From: Rugamonas fusca
GTDB lineage: Bacteria; Pseudomonadota; Gammaproteobacteria; Burkholderiales; Burkholderiaceae_D
Direction of reading: 5' to 3'
Assembly (NCBI RefSeq): GCF_014042365.1
Contig: NZ_JACEZS010000008.1
Coordinates: 1-64,000 of the forward strand
Length of the DNA: 64,000 bases
Both the position numbers and the translations under genes were made by a program. Under the pieces are notes generated by a model. The model was not told where the DNA came from, ran no database searches, and worked only from the letters and a program-made list of their open reading frames with translations. Positions 1 to 8,787 of this stretch are shown here, in pieces (positions within the stretch are counted from its first letter, which is position 1; every line of letters starts with the position of its first letter).

Positions 1-128
1 TCATGATTTATGCTCCACGCTTCCTTCCCACAGTCAGTTACCCTTCCGCAGTTGCGCTTCACTTCGCTCACTGTGGTCAGCTCGCGGCGGGACTTGCACC
101 CACAGGAGTGCGCCCATGCTGGGCGCAC
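1..128 (-). mobile_element. Group II intron, 5' end (domain I), continues off the window
   Basis: Read on the minus strand from 128 the sequence starts GTGCGCCC, matching the GUGYG 5' end of bacterial group II introns. It then forms a small hairpin and continues with GTGCAAGTCCC, close to the GUGAAAGUCCC signature of domain I. The GAGCGAAGTGAAGCGCAACT stretch and the GGGTAACTGACTGTGGG stretch that follow also look like intron domain I. The intron begins one base after the T-run of a Rho-independent terminator, which is the known target preference of bacterial class C group II introns. The reverse transcriptase ORF and domains V/VI would lie outside the window to the left. The identity is from motif recognition; no folding was run. 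Confidence 0.7.
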
Positions 129-129
129 C

Positions 130-165
130 AAAAACACCCCGCGTGCCAGGTGGCAGGCGGGGTGT
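130..165 (-). terminator. Rho-independent terminator of the S9 peptidase gene
   Basis: A perfect 9-bp stem (134-142 with 157-165) is extended by an inner TGCC/GGCA pairing. On the minus strand it is followed by five T residues (134-130). It lies about 20 bp after the stop of the peptidase gene. The T-run is cut short by the group II intron. Confidence 0.85.
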
Positions 166-185
166 GACGGCCGGGGATGCGGCGC

Positions 186-2243
186 TTAGTGCTTGAGGTA
201 GGTATCGAGCCAGTCCAGCACGGTGTGATGCCACAACAGCGAGTTGGCCGGCTTGAGCACCCAGTGGTTCTCATCCGGGAACATCAGCAACTTGCTGGGG
301 ATGCCGCGCCGCTGCAGGGCCGTGAACGTGCCCAGGCCTTGCGTGGTGGGAATGCGGAAGTCCTGGTCGCCCTGCACCACCAGCATCGGCGTCTTCCAGT
401 TCGCCACCAGGTGGACCGGATTGAACTTCTCGTGGTTCTGCGGCACGTTGAAATAGCTGCCGCCGTTTTCCCATTCCGTGAACCAGATTTCCTCGGTCGC
501 ATAGGCCATGCCACGTGTGTCGAACACGCCGTCGTGGTTGACGATGCAGCGGAATCCGTCCGACCAGTTACCCTGGATCCAGTTCATCATGTAGCCGCCG
601 TAGGAGGCGCCCAGCGCGCAACTGCGCTGCGTGTCCAGCCACGGGAAGCGCTGGGCCGCCGCGGCCAGGCCCAGCTTGAGGTCCTGCAGCGGCTTGCCGC
701 CCCAGTCGCCGCTGATGGCGTCGGTGAATTTCTGGCCATAGCCGGTCGAGCCGTGGAAGTCGATGAACACGGTGGCGTAGCCGGCGCCCGCGTACACTTG
801 CGGATTCCAGCGGTAACCCCAGGCGTTGCCGAAGCTGCCCTGGGGGCCGCCGTGCACCAGGAAGGCCACCGGGTATTTGCCGCCAGGCACGGCGTTCCAG
901 GGCTTGGTCACGTAGCCGTACACGGTGTCGCCATTGGCGCCCTTGAACGAGAACTGCTCGTACTCGCCCATCTTGACGTCGGCCAGGGCTTGCGCGTTGT
1001 TCCACGTCAGCTGCACGGCCGGCCCAGGGGCCGCGCCCAGTTTCTGCTTGTACAGCTGGGCGCCCGAGGCCAGGTCGGCATGGGACAGGACGATGGTGTC
1101 GTGGCGCACGTCAAAGCCGTGCACGGCGCCATTGCCGGACAGGGCGCTGACCTTGCCGCTGGCCGCGTCGATGGCGAACAGGCGGTGCTGGCCCACGTCG
1201 TCGGCCGTGGCCAGCAATTGCTTGCCGTCCGGGGCCCACGCGTAGTCGGCGATGGAACGGTCCCAGTCGCCAGCCACGGTGCGCTTCTTGCCCGAGGCCA
1301 CATCCATCAGCACCAGGTGGAAGCGGTCGGCCTCGAAGCCGGGGCGGTCCATGGCCAGCCAGGCCAGCGTGCGGCCGTCGGGCGAGTAGATGGGCTTGCT
1401 GTCCCAGGCCGGGTTGTCGGCCGACAGGTTGCGCGGCGTGCCGCCGGCGGCCGGCACCTGGTAGACGTCGAAGTTGGTCGACCACGCTTCGGTCTTGCCG
1501 GCGATGCGGGCCGCGAACACGACGCTCTGGCCGTCCGGGCTGAAATGGTATTCATCGTGGTCGCCGAACGGCTTGGATGGCACGTCGCCATCGAGCGTGC
1601 CGCTCAGGCTGACGGGCGCGGCGCTGACCTTGCCGGCCGCGTCGATGGGCGCCGAGTACAGCACGGCGTTGCGGCCATCGCCCCAGGTATCCCAGTGGCG
1701 CACGAACAGGCGGTCGTACACGCGGCCGCTGGCCTTGTTCTTGGCTTGCGCGTCCAGCCTGGCCTTGGTGCAGGCCAGGTCGGCGCAGTCGCGGAACACG
1801 GCCAGGCTGAAGGCCAGCCGGTCACCCTGGGGCGACAGGCGGAAATTGTCCACATCGACGGGCAAGTCCGTCACGCGCACGGCTTCGCCGCCACCGAGCG
1901 GCAAGCGCCACACTTGCTGCGAACCGGAACGGGACGACAGGAAATAAATGGCGTCGCCCTTGGGCGACCATTCCGGATCGGTGCTGCTGGCCTCGCTCTG
2001 GGTCAGGCGCTGGGGCACGGGCTTGGCGGCGCGCAGGTCCAGCATCCACAGCTGGGTATTGCCACGGTTCTTGTCCAGGTTGGTCGTGCGCACCGTGTAG
2101 ACGACGCGGCTGGCGTCCGGCGCCAGCACGGGAGCGCCCACGCGCTCCATGTTGACCATATCTTCCACCGTGAAGCCGCGCGGTGCGGCCAGCGCGCTGG
2201 TGGCCGCCATGGCGGTCCCCAGCAACAACAGACGTAATGTCAT
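186..2243 (-). CDS. S9 family prolyl oligopeptidase / acylaminoacyl peptidase, exported
   Basis: Serine peptidase of 685 residues. An N-terminal signal peptide (MTLRLLLLGTAMAATSALA) points to the periplasm. A beta-propeller region with repeated SPDG/APDG elements spans roughly residues 30-430 and is followed by an alpha/beta-hydrolase domain. The nucleophile is Ser547 in GASYGGYM; the acid lies in VQGDQDFRIP and the His in DENHW near the C terminus. Length and domain order are normal for the family. Members cleave acyl-peptides, dipeptides or prolyl bonds; the substrate cannot be told from sequence. It stands alone, followed by its own terminator. Confidence 0.93.
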   Translation of the reverse strand: MTLRLLLLGTAMAATSALAAPRGFTVEDMVNMERVGAPVLAPDASRVVYTVRTTNLDKNRGNTQLWMLDLRAAKPVPQRLTQSEASSTDPEWSPKGDAIYFLSSRSGSQQVWRLPLGGGEAVRVTDLPVDVDNFRLSPQGDRLAFSLAVFRDCADLACTKARLDAQAKNKASGRVYDRLFVRHWDTWGDGRNAVLYSAPIDAAGKVSAAPVSLSGTLDGDVPSKPFGDHDEYHFSPDGQSVVFAARIAGKTEAWSTNFDVYQVPAAGGTPRNLSADNPAWDSKPIYSPDGRTLAWLAMDRPGFEADRFHLVLMDVASGKKRTVAGDWDRSIADYAWAPDGKQLLATADDVGQHRLFAIDAASGKVSALSGNGAVHGFDVRHDTIVLSHADLASGAQLYKQKLGAAPGPAVQLTWNNAQALADVKMGEYEQFSFKGANGDTVYGYVTKPWNAVPGGKYPVAFLVHGGPQGSFGNAWGYRWNPQVYAGAGYATVFIDFHGSTGYGQKFTDAISGDWGGKPLQDLKLGLAAAAQRFPWLDTQRSCALGASYGGYMMNWIQGNWSDGFRCIVNHDGVFDTRGMAYATEEIWFTEWENGGSYFNVPQNHEKFNPVHLVANWKTPMLVVQGDQDFRIPTTQGLGTFTALQRRGIPSKLLMFPDENHWVLKPANSLLWHHTVLDWLDTYLKH

Positions 2244-2358
2244 GGATTGATCTCCGACGTAAGTGAGCCGGCGGGTCGCCGGCCTGATATAAGCCAGCGG
2301 GTCGCCGGCAAGCCGGACATGATACCAAGTCCGCCACCGGCCCGCTGAAATCGGCCCC

Positions 2359-3147
2359 CTATCGCGGCCGCTGCTGGTATTGCTGGTAGTCCACGGACAG
2401 CCGGTACTGGCGCAACGACAGCCAGTAGGCGTCGATCGCGGCGCGGTGCTGCCCGTAATAGACGCGGTTGAGCACCAGGTACATGGGCGTCACATGAAAC
2501 GGCTGGGGCAAGGCTTCGATCTCACCGGCGTAGCGGCTGGCGATCAAGGCGGCGCCCTCGCCTTCCAGCGCCACCACGGCCGCCACCCGGTGTTGCGCCA
2601 GCTTGCCCAGGTTATCGGCCGTGTTGAGGCTGGCCTCGTCCGTCACCACGCCCAGCTGGCGCAGCAGGTTGGCATGCAGGAAGGCGGGCTGGATGCCCAC
2701 CGGCTGGCGCCCCAGGTTACTGAACTGGTGGCCATCCCAGTCCACCGCGCTGCCGTGGCGGCGGTACACCATGAAGCGCGCTTGCGCCACGGCCTGGCTC
2801 TCATCGGCCTGCTCGCCGGCCATGGGATAGGCCGCGTACGCGAGCCGCTCGGGCAGAAAGGCGCCCAGCATGGCGTCCACCTGGCCGCTTTGCAACTGGG
2901 CCAGGCAACTGGCGCGCGAGGCGGGCACGCTTTGGATGGCGATGGACGTGGAGCGGGCCGCGCGCCGCAGCAGTTCCTGCACCTGGCCGCTGCCGTCGGG
3001 CATGGTGATGGGGGGCAAGGGACGGTCGAAGATGCACAGCCGCAGCGGCAGCGCGGCGGCGGGGCCGGCCAGCGCCAGCAGCATGGGCGACAGCAGCGAC
3101 AGCAATAACAGGGGCGACGGCGGCGGCCGTGACAACGGGCGGTGCAT
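2359..3147 (-). CDS. Orphan family-3 periplasmic substrate-binding protein
   Basis: A 262-residue protein starting at MHRPLSRPPP; an upstream in-frame ATG would add 27 residues that do not look like a signal sequence. A hydrophobic signal segment is followed by LRLCIFDRPLPPITMPDGSG, the typical opening strand of SBP_bac_3 proteins (amino-acid-binding type). A later segment, AMLGAFLPERLAYAAYP, fits the ligand-binding lobe. No permease or ATPase gene is nearby, so it is more likely a sensor-like or orphan binding protein than part of a local ABC importer. The protein at 3800 belongs to the same family on the opposite strand, with a small lipoprotein gene between them. Ligand unknown. Confidence 0.8.
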   Translation of the reverse strand: MHRPLSRPPPSPLLLLSLLSPMLLALAGPAAALPLRLCIFDRPLPPITMPDGSGQVQELLRRAARSTSIAIQSVPASRASCLAQLQSGQVDAMLGAFLPERLAYAAYPMAGEQADESQAVAQARFMVYRRHGSAVDWDGHQFSNLGRQPVGIQPAFLHANLLRQLGVVTDEASLNTADNLGKLAQHRVAAVVALEGEGAALIASRYAGEIEALPQPFHVTPMYLVLNRVYYGQHRAAIDAYWLSLRQYRLSVDYQQYQQRPR

Positions 3148-3305
3148 GGAGCTGCCTCGTACGAACAGGGGTCGCCTCACTATAGCGGCAGCGGCGCGGG
3201 CCTGTCCATCAACCGCATGCTTTTTCACGGTAGCGGGCCAGCTTGCGCCACGCCAGCCGCGCGGGCTGGCGTGGTGGCGGCGGGCGCGCGGCGGCGCCTG
3301 GCGCG

Positions 3306-3560
3306 TCAGCGGTTGGGCAAGGCGGTGCGCTTGCTGTCCATCATGTCGTGCGGATCGACCGTGCTCACGTTGTCGTTGCTCGAACAGTCCTTGCGCACGA
3401 TGGAGGTGCCGGTGCGCGCTTCGCTGTTACGGCATTTGGCGGCCGGACCGGCTGGTTGGGCCGAGGCGACGGTGGTGTCGGCCGGCGCGCTGGCGCAGCC
3501 GGCCAGCAGCGCCACGGCGGCCGCCAGCGACAGGGGGAGGCGCAAGGTAGTGTGGGGCAT
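3306..3560 (-). CDS. Small lipoprotein, unknown function
   Basis: An 84-residue protein with a type II signal peptide ending in a lipobox (LLAGC), so it should be lipidated at the Cys near residue 22. The mature part is short and polar, with two cysteines (KCRNSEARTG and RKDCSSNDN) that could form a disulfide. A potential Shine-Dalgarno (GGAAGGT) precedes the ATG. No recognised domain. Neighbours are two divergent binding-protein genes; no functional link is evident. Confidence 0.65.
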   Translation of the reverse strand: MPHTTLRLPLSLAAAVALLAGCASAPADTTVASAQPAGPAAKCRNSEARTGTSIVRKDCSSNDNVSTVDPHDMMDSKRTALPNR

Positions 3561-3799
3561 GATGGTGACCTTCCATTAAAAATAGATGTAGGGGGGATGC
3601 AACGAATTATCATCTTAGCATCATTGGAAAATGATGATACATTTTTTGACTACCCTGCATCAAATCTGTCACATGACCACCCGCAGCGCAAGAAAGCGAC
3701 GCCACCGCGCTGGCGCCGGTTCCAGCGCGATGGCAAGTCATGCTAATCTGCTACGGTCGCAATCGTCCGTCCCCACCGAGGCTTCCACAGGATCCGACT

Positions 3800-4591
3800 A
3801 TGGCAACTGGCAAGTTGTTACGCGCGTGGCTAGCCCTTGCGCTGCCGCTGGCGGCGCGGGCGGTGTGCGCCGCGCCGGCGCCGCTGACCTTGTGTTTCGA
3901 GGACGTGGCACAGCGGCCATGGAGCATGCCGGCCGCCACCGGCCTCAATTTCGAGTTGCTCAACCGCGTGCAGGGCGCACTGGGCGAGCAGTTCAGCTAT
4001 GCGGCCAAGCCGTGGCGGCGTTGCATGGAGGAACTGCGGGTGGGCACGGTGGATGGCGTGATCGCGGCGGCCGACGCCGGTTCGCGGCGCAGCTTCGCCG
4101 TCGTCCCCACGCTGCCCGACGGCAGCGCCGATCCGGCCCGCGCCCTGTATGTAGACGACGTCAATGTGTTCCTGCGGGTGGGCGGCCAGGGCCACTGGAA
4201 CGGCCGGCAACTGAGCGCGCCGCGCGGCGAGGTGGCGGTGCAGTCGGGTTACCTGATCGGCGCCAACCTGCGGGCCCAGGGCTTGCAGCCGCGCGAGCTG
4301 GTCAAATCGGCCGACGACGGCTTGCGCTTGCTGGTGAGCGGCCTGTTCGACGTGGCCGTGCTGCAGGGCAAGGAAGCGAGCCGCCTGGTCCAGTCCGATC
4401 CGCGCTTTCGCGACCGCGTGCAGCAAGCCGCCCCGCCCTACGCGGCACTGGCCTTCCACCTGATGTTCAGCCGCCGCACCTACAGCCGTGATCCGCAACG
4501 CATCGAAGCGATCTGGCACGCCATCGGCCAGGTACGGCAGTCGGCCGACTACCGCCAACTGGCCGCGGCGGCCAGCGTGGCGCCCCCATGA
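3800..4591 (+). CDS. Orphan family-3 periplasmic substrate-binding protein
   Basis: A 263-residue protein with the start placed at MATGKLLRAWLAL, directly before the signal peptide; an ATG 60 bases upstream adds an unlikely Pro/Arg-rich leader. The mature protein begins APLTLCFEDVAQRPW, the same arrangement as the binding protein at 2359. WRRCMEELRVGTVDGVIAA is the usual hinge/ligand segment of SBP_bac_3 proteins. There is no transporter partner nearby. It is the second of three such orphans in the window, a pattern common in Oxalobacteraceae. Ligand unknown. Confidence 0.8.
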   Translation: MATGKLLRAWLALALPLAARAVCAAPAPLTLCFEDVAQRPWSMPAATGLNFELLNRVQGALGEQFSYAAKPWRRCMEELRVGTVDGVIAAADAGSRRSFAVVPTLPDGSADPARALYVDDVNVFLRVGGQGHWNGRQLSAPRGEVAVQSGYLIGANLRAQGLQPRELVKSADDGLRLLVSGLFDVAVLQGKEASRLVQSDPRFRDRVQQAAPPYAALAFHLMFSRRTYSRDPQRIEAIWHAIGQVRQSADYRQLAAAASVAPP

Positions 4592-4981
4592 CGGCCACTG
4601 CAGCGCCGGCGCAACAGCGGCCAAAGCGGCCTGATCCCGGCCACGGGCGCGCGCGATTTTTTTTCGTACATTGCCGCCAAAACTAGTTTTTTCCTGCATC
4701 AATCGGGCGCATAATTGTTCGCTCATGTCCCAACATTGCGAGGCGCCTCCGCCGGCTTGGCGCCCCCGCAATACGTTTTACGTGCCGGTAATGCAAGCGC
4801 CAGGATGGCCAAGAAGTTCGCAGGTTTTTTTACCCAAGTTGTGCCACACGGATAGTTGTGAACAATTGTAAAGAGTCGTTGATGGCGTGCCCGACAGCGC
4901 TAAGGTGTTGGTTTTTCACCTGGCCCGGCCCCCACCAACGTATGCCTCGCAGCCGACGTCAGACGTATTCCGGGAAACGCT
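4592..4981. other. Intergenic stretch without a recognisable gene
   Basis: About 390 bases between a binding-protein gene and the hemerythrin-like gene. Short open frames here have no recognisable product and no good ribosome-binding site. An eight-base T run occurs near 4660 after GC-rich sequence and may help end the upstream transcript, but I see no clean hairpin. Confidence 0.4.
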
Positions 4982-5560
4982 ATGCTCACAGCAACCTATG
5001 TCCTGTTGACCCTATCAATCGAACAAAAGAAGGAACGCCACTTCATTGCGCGCCTGCTGCAGCAGGTGCGGAACATGGCCCGCAAGCCGCAGGAAGTCGA
5101 TCCTGTGTATCTCCAGTCCCAGCTTGACGAACTGGCCCGCTTCGCCGAGGCGCGCCACCAGCGCAAGGTGGAAGCCTGCCTGATGCCGGCCGTGCGCAAC
5201 GCCACCGGCGAGGCCGGCCCCCTGTTGGCCGACCTCGAATCGTTGAGCCGGCTGGGCCGCACCATGCTGGCGGCCGTACGCAAATGCCTGCGCCGCGCCA
5301 TGCGCCGCAGTGCCGTGCACAGCACCTTCCTGTGCCGCACCATCGATATGTATTGCCAGAACCTGCTGCAACGGCTGGACAAGGAGGAACGCGAACTGCT
5401 GCCCCTGGCCCAGCGCGTGATCCGCAGCGAGGAGTGGTTCGAAATTGGCAGCATGTTCCTGACCCAGGATGAGGCCAACGATGGGGCCGGGCGCCAGCGG
5501 CCGGCGCCAGCGCGCCCCGGCTACCGGGGCGAGCAGCCACGGCTGATGCCGGCCGGCTGA
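4982..5560 (+). CDS. Degenerate hemerythrin-like (HHE) domain protein
   Basis: A 192-residue helical protein. The segment RTIDMYCQNLLQRLDKEERE followed by LLPLAQRV and EEWFEIGSMF is laid out like the last helices of bacterial hemerythrin/HHE domains, where a His normally precedes the xxEExxLLP stretch. Here that position reads QNLLQRLDKEE, so the metal-binding His appears to be missing. Few other histidines are present, so oxygen or di-iron binding is doubtful. The C-terminal 25 residues are Pro/Arg-rich and probably disordered. Function unknown; the family call rests on helix pattern only. Confidence 0.55.
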   Translation: MLTATYVLLTLSIEQKKERHFIARLLQQVRNMARKPQEVDPVYLQSQLDELARFAEARHQRKVEACLMPAVRNATGEAGPLLADLESLSRLGRTMLAAVRKCLRRAMRRSAVHSTFLCRTIDMYCQNLLQRLDKEERELLPLAQRVIRSEEWFEIGSMFLTQDEANDGAGRQRPAPARPGYRGEQPRLMPAG

Positions 5561-5683
5561 CACGGCCGGCCATGCACCGCACTGGCGCGCGCCAGTGTTT
5601 CCTCGCTGACACTGTTGGGCTAGAATCGTGGCCGCGTGGCGATCCCATGCTCCCGTTCACCCAACAGAATAGCGAACCCCACC

Positions 5684-8050
5684 ATGCGTTTTGCTTTGCC
5701 TCTCGCCGCCCTGCTGGCGGCCGCCGCCGCGTCCGCGGCCGCCCCTGTCCCCATTCCCACCCCGATCACGCTGGACCAGGCCATGGCCAATCCCGACTGG
5801 ATAGGCACGCCCGTCGAGGCGGCCTGGTGGGGCTGGGACAGCCGCCGCCTGTACTTCAGACAAAAACGCAGCGGCTCGCCGCTGCGCGACATCTGGCAAG
5901 CGGGCACGGGCGCGCCGGCCATGGTGGACGACCAGCAGCTGGCCGGCATCGACAGCCCGGCCATGGTCTACAACCGCGACCACACGCGCGCCATCATGCT
6001 GCGCAACGGCGACCTGTTCGAGCGCGACCTCAGGACGGGCGCGCTGGTCCAGATCGTGCGTGGCAGCACCCCGGCCGCCGCGCCCCAGTACGCGGCCGAC
6101 GGTGCCCACGTGCAATTTCGCCTCGGCCAGGACTGGTACAGCTGGAGCCGCGCCGAGCGGCTGGTCACGCCCGTGGCCCAGTTGCGCACCCTCAAGGATC
6201 CGGACGCCAAACCGGAGCCGGACGCCCTGCGCGCGCTGCAACTGCGGTTGCTGAGCACGGTGGCGCGCCAGAAGCAGGAACGCGAACAGGAACGCGAGCA
6301 GGACCTGGCCCGGCGCCGCGCCGACGCCACCCGCGCCCCGCTGCCCGTCTACCTCGGTGACAAGGTCGAGCTCAGCGGCAGCGCGTTGTCGCCCGATGGC
6401 CGCCACCTGCTGGTGGTGACCACGCCGCGCGACGGCGCCAAGGCGCCGCGCGACAAGATGGCCCGCTTCGTGACGGAATCGGGCTACGAGGAAGCGGTCG
6501 ACCAGCGCCAGCGCGTGGCCCACGATGGCCCCGTGCCGCAAACGCTCAAGCTGGTCGACCTGGCCACGCGCAGCGTGCGCGACCTGCCCTACGACAGTCT
6601 GCCCGGCATCGCGACCGACCCACTGGCCGCGCTGCGCGCGGCGCAACAACTGCCCGCGCTGAAAGGCAACCGTCCCGTGCGCGTGGACCCGGACGATGGC
6701 GTGCTGCAATGGAGCGCCGACGGCAGCCGGGCCGCCGTGATGGTGCGCGCCATCGACAACAAGGACCGCTGGATCGCCACCGTGGACCTGGCCCGCGCCA
6801 CGCTGGCCAGCGTGCACCGGCTGACCGATCCGGCCTGGATCAACTACCGCGGCAACCACTTCGGCTGGCTGCCCGACAACAGCACGCTGTGGTATCAGTC
6901 GGAAGAAAGCGGCTATTCGCACCTGTACACGCTGCCTGCCGGCGGCCAGCCGCGCGCCCTCACCGCCGGCGCCTGGGAAGCGAGCCAGCCGGAATGGACG
7001 GCCGACGGCAGCCAGGTCTATTTCATGTGCAACCCCAAGCTGCCGGGCACGTATGAAGTGTGCGCCAGCTCCGTCAAGGATGGCGCGCTGCGCACCCTGA
7101 CAACGCTCGGTGGCGTGGAGAACTTCGCGCTGTCGCCGGACGGACGCCAGCTGCTGCTGCGCTACTCGGCCAGCTATCTGCCGCCGCAACTGGCCACCAT
7201 GCCGGCCACGGGCGGCGCGCCCACCGTGCTCACCGACACCCGCACGGCCGACTTCAAGGCCCGCAACTGGATCGCGCCGCAACTGGTGGCCGTGCCGTCC
7301 ACCCACGGCGCCGCACCGATCTGGGCCAAGCTGTACCGTCCGGCCCGGCTGGAAGCGGGCAAGCGCTACCCCATCGTCATGTTCGTGCACGGCGCCGGCT
7401 ACCTGCAAAACGTCAGCCAGCGCTATCCGCTGTACTTCCGCGAGCAGATGTTCCACAACCTGCTGGTGGAAAAAGGCTATATCGTGCTGGACATGGATTA
7501 CCGCGCCTCGGAAGGCTACGGCCGCGCCTGGCGCACGGCCATCTACCGCCAGATGGGCCACCCGGAGCTGGAAGATTACCTGGACGGCGTGCAATGGCTG
7601 GTGGCGCAGCACCAGGGCGACCCGGACAAGGTGGGCATCTACGGCGGCAGCTACGGCGGCTTCATGACCTTCATGGCCCTGCTGCGGGCGCCCGACGTGT
7701 TCAAGGCCGGCGCCGCGCTGCGCCCGGTGACGGACTGGACCAGCTACGAGCACGACTACACGTCCAACATCCTCAACACCCCGGAGCTGGACCCGCAAGC
7801 CTACAAGATTTCGTCGCCGATCGAATACGCCGACCAGCTGCGCGGCAACCTGCTGATCGCCCACGGCATGGTGGACGACAACGTGTTCTACCAGGATTCC
7901 GTGCGCATGGCCCAGCGATTGATCGAACTGAAGAAGGACCACTGGGAACTGGCCAGCTACCCGATGGAGCGCCACGGCTTCGTCCAGCCGGAAAGCTGGT
8001 ATGACGAATACCGGCGCATCTACCAGTTGTTCGAGCGCACGCTGAAATAA
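5684..8050 (+). CDS. S9 family prolyl oligopeptidase (DPP IV-like), exported
   Basis: A 788-residue serine peptidase. The start is chosen at MRFALPLAALLAAAA, which gives a clean Ala-rich signal peptide; an upstream ATG would only add 16 polar residues. A long beta-propeller region is followed by a C-terminal hydrolase domain with nucleophile Ser656 in GGSYGGFM, acid in AHGMVDDNVFYQD and His in MERHGFVQPE. This resembles bacterial dipeptidyl-peptidase IV-type enzymes more than the shorter peptidase at 186-2243. A coiled-coil-like RQKQEREQEREQDLARRR insert occurs near residue 200. Likely a periplasmic dipeptidase; specificity unproven. Confidence 0.92.
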   Translation: MRFALPLAALLAAAAASAAAPVPIPTPITLDQAMANPDWIGTPVEAAWWGWDSRRLYFRQKRSGSPLRDIWQAGTGAPAMVDDQQLAGIDSPAMVYNRDHTRAIMLRNGDLFERDLRTGALVQIVRGSTPAAAPQYAADGAHVQFRLGQDWYSWSRAERLVTPVAQLRTLKDPDAKPEPDALRALQLRLLSTVARQKQEREQEREQDLARRRADATRAPLPVYLGDKVELSGSALSPDGRHLLVVTTPRDGAKAPRDKMARFVTESGYEEAVDQRQRVAHDGPVPQTLKLVDLATRSVRDLPYDSLPGIATDPLAALRAAQQLPALKGNRPVRVDPDDGVLQWSADGSRAAVMVRAIDNKDRWIATVDLARATLASVHRLTDPAWINYRGNHFGWLPDNSTLWYQSEESGYSHLYTLPAGGQPRALTAGAWEASQPEWTADGSQVYFMCNPKLPGTYEVCASSVKDGALRTLTTLGGVENFALSPDGRQLLLRYSASYLPPQLATMPATGGAPTVLTDTRTADFKARNWIAPQLVAVPSTHGAAPIWAKLYRPARLEAGKRYPIVMFVHGAGYLQNVSQRYPLYFREQMFHNLLVEKGYIVLDMDYRASEGYGRAWRTAIYRQMGHPELEDYLDGVQWLVAQHQGDPDKVGIYGGSYGGFMTFMALLRAPDVFKAGAALRPVTDWTSYEHDYTSNILNTPELDPQAYKISSPIEYADQLRGNLLIAHGMVDDNVFYQDSVRMAQRLIELKKDHWELASYPMERHGFVQPESWYDEYRRIYQLFERTLK

Positions 8051-8081
8051 GCAGCTTGTGGCGGCGCCGGCAAATTCACCC

Positions 8082-8112
8082 TTGACGGCGCCCCACACCC
8101 ACCTGCTATAAT
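8082..8112 (+). promoter_or_regulatory. Sigma-70 promoter of tRNA-Phe
   Basis: TTGACG (8082-8087) and a perfect TATAAT (8107-8112) are separated by 19 bases. The tRNA starts 11 bases after the -10 box. The long spacer is slightly unfavourable. Confidence 0.6.
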
Positions 8113-8122
8113 TTCGGCCCTT

Positions 8123-8202
<80 letters not shown>

Positions 8203-8214
8203 CATAGTTCACGC

Positions 8215-8247
8215 AACGCCAACCATCACTGGTTGGCGTTCTTGTTT
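8215..8247 (+). terminator. Terminator behind tRNA-Phe
   Basis: A perfect 10-bp stem AACGCCAACC/GGTTGGCGTT with a six-base loop is followed by CTTGTTT. It lies 16 bases after the tRNA CCA end, inside the island. Confidence 0.8.
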
Positions 8248-8385
8248 GGGGACCTCGCAGTCCTCGTGTCCGGTCCATGTCCGGCACTCGAAACAAAACC
8301 GCGACGGTTGACGAAGTCTCGACCGAATCGCCCAACTGTCCACGCCCCGCCCCATTCTTCTTCGCAAAAACCCAGAGTCGTCCTG

Positions 8386-8787
8386 CTAAACGCCGTTGAT
8401 GTAGCGCGGCGCGTGATTTGGCACCGATTTGCAACTAATTTGGCATCGCCACTGCTGCCGAGATTCAACCTTATTTGCGCCACAATTGACACTTGGACTT
8501 AGGCTATACACCCGCCGAATCGCGGCAATGGTTTGGGCTGAGTCGGTCGAGCAAGCGGCACAGCAAGCAGCCCCAGCGGCGCCCCTCATCGCGCGCCCGG
8601 TTCGCCCTGGAACTGATTGTTTCAATGTCACGGCCGTTGGTAGCCTTGTTCCCGGCCCGATCCAGAGCAACAGCAATATCGAACGCCTCTCTTGGTTGGT
8701 AAAGATGCACCATGCCATACGGATCAGTATGAGCAGCGAGCCGAGGATGCAGGCCACCCAGATCATGGCGAGAATGAGGCGCCTCAC
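8386..8787 (-). CDS. Overlapping frame with a membrane-segment start; possibly the true N terminus of the preceding gene
   Basis: The frame starts 4 bases inside the tail-assembly-like gene and encodes a convincing transmembrane segment (MRRLILAMIWVACILGSLLI). After about 35 residues it becomes atypical, and it runs past the prophage terminus at 8400. A small holin-like protein is possible. More likely, the membrane segment was joined to the ETISSRA frame and a frameshift near 8690 separated them. Confidence 0.25.
   Translation of the reverse strand: MRRLILAMIWVACILGSLLILIRMAWCIFTNQERRSILLLLWIGPGTRLPTAVTLKQSVPGRTGRAMRGAAGAACCAACSTDSAQTIAAIRRVYSLSPSVNCGANKVESRQQWRCQISCKSVPNHAPRYINGV
8395..8399 (+). 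repeat. 5-bp target-site duplication, left copy (GTTGA)
   Basis: GTTGA stands immediately before the prophage terminus TGTAGCG. The same five bases follow the other terminus at 22293-22297. Five-base duplications are characteristic of Mu-type transposition. Confidence 0.85.
8415..8483 (+). promoter_or_regulatory. Transposase-binding sites at the tail-gene end of the prophage
   Basis: Three related boxes, GATTTGGCACCG (8415-8426), AATTTGGCATCG (8437-8448) and a weaker TTATTTGCGCCA near 8471, lie 15-85 bases from the prophage terminus. Inverted relatives occur near the opposite terminus. This is the expected layout of MuA end-binding sites; the assignment is by analogy. Confidence 0.6.
8504..8713 (-). 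CDS. Small phage protein (ETISSRA family), unknown function
   Basis: A 69-residue protein containing GNKATNGRDIETISSRANRA, then RRWGCLLCRLLDRL and a terminal DPxHC-like SPNHCRDS. This pattern (TGG-x-DETISSR ... CRLLD ... HC) is one I recognise from small, widespread proteobacterial phage proteins of unknown role. Relatives usually carry a hydrophobic N terminus. Here that feature is found in an overlapping frame (8700-8787), so the gene may be frameshifted relative to its ancestor. Last gene before the prophage end. Confidence 0.6.
   Translation of the reverse strand: MVHLYQPREAFDIAVALDRAGNKATNGRDIETISSRANRARDEGRRWGCLLCRLLDRLSPNHCRDSAGV

Noticed and set aside
177-2237. Long open frame on the plus strand opposite the first S9 peptidase
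   Set aside because: It is an antisense shadow typical of high-GC genes: His/Arg/Val-rich, no domain, while the minus strand encodes a complete peptidase.
4671-5127. Small open frames before the hemerythrin-like gene
   Set aside because: No ribosome-binding sites, no recognisable composition, and they overlap one another or the real gene in other frames.
8204-8399. Integrase gene start behind tRNA-Phe
   Set aside because: Only a 39-residue frame (MSGTRNKTATVDE...) is open before the prophage end, and it stops at the target duplication. No integrase motif is visible.
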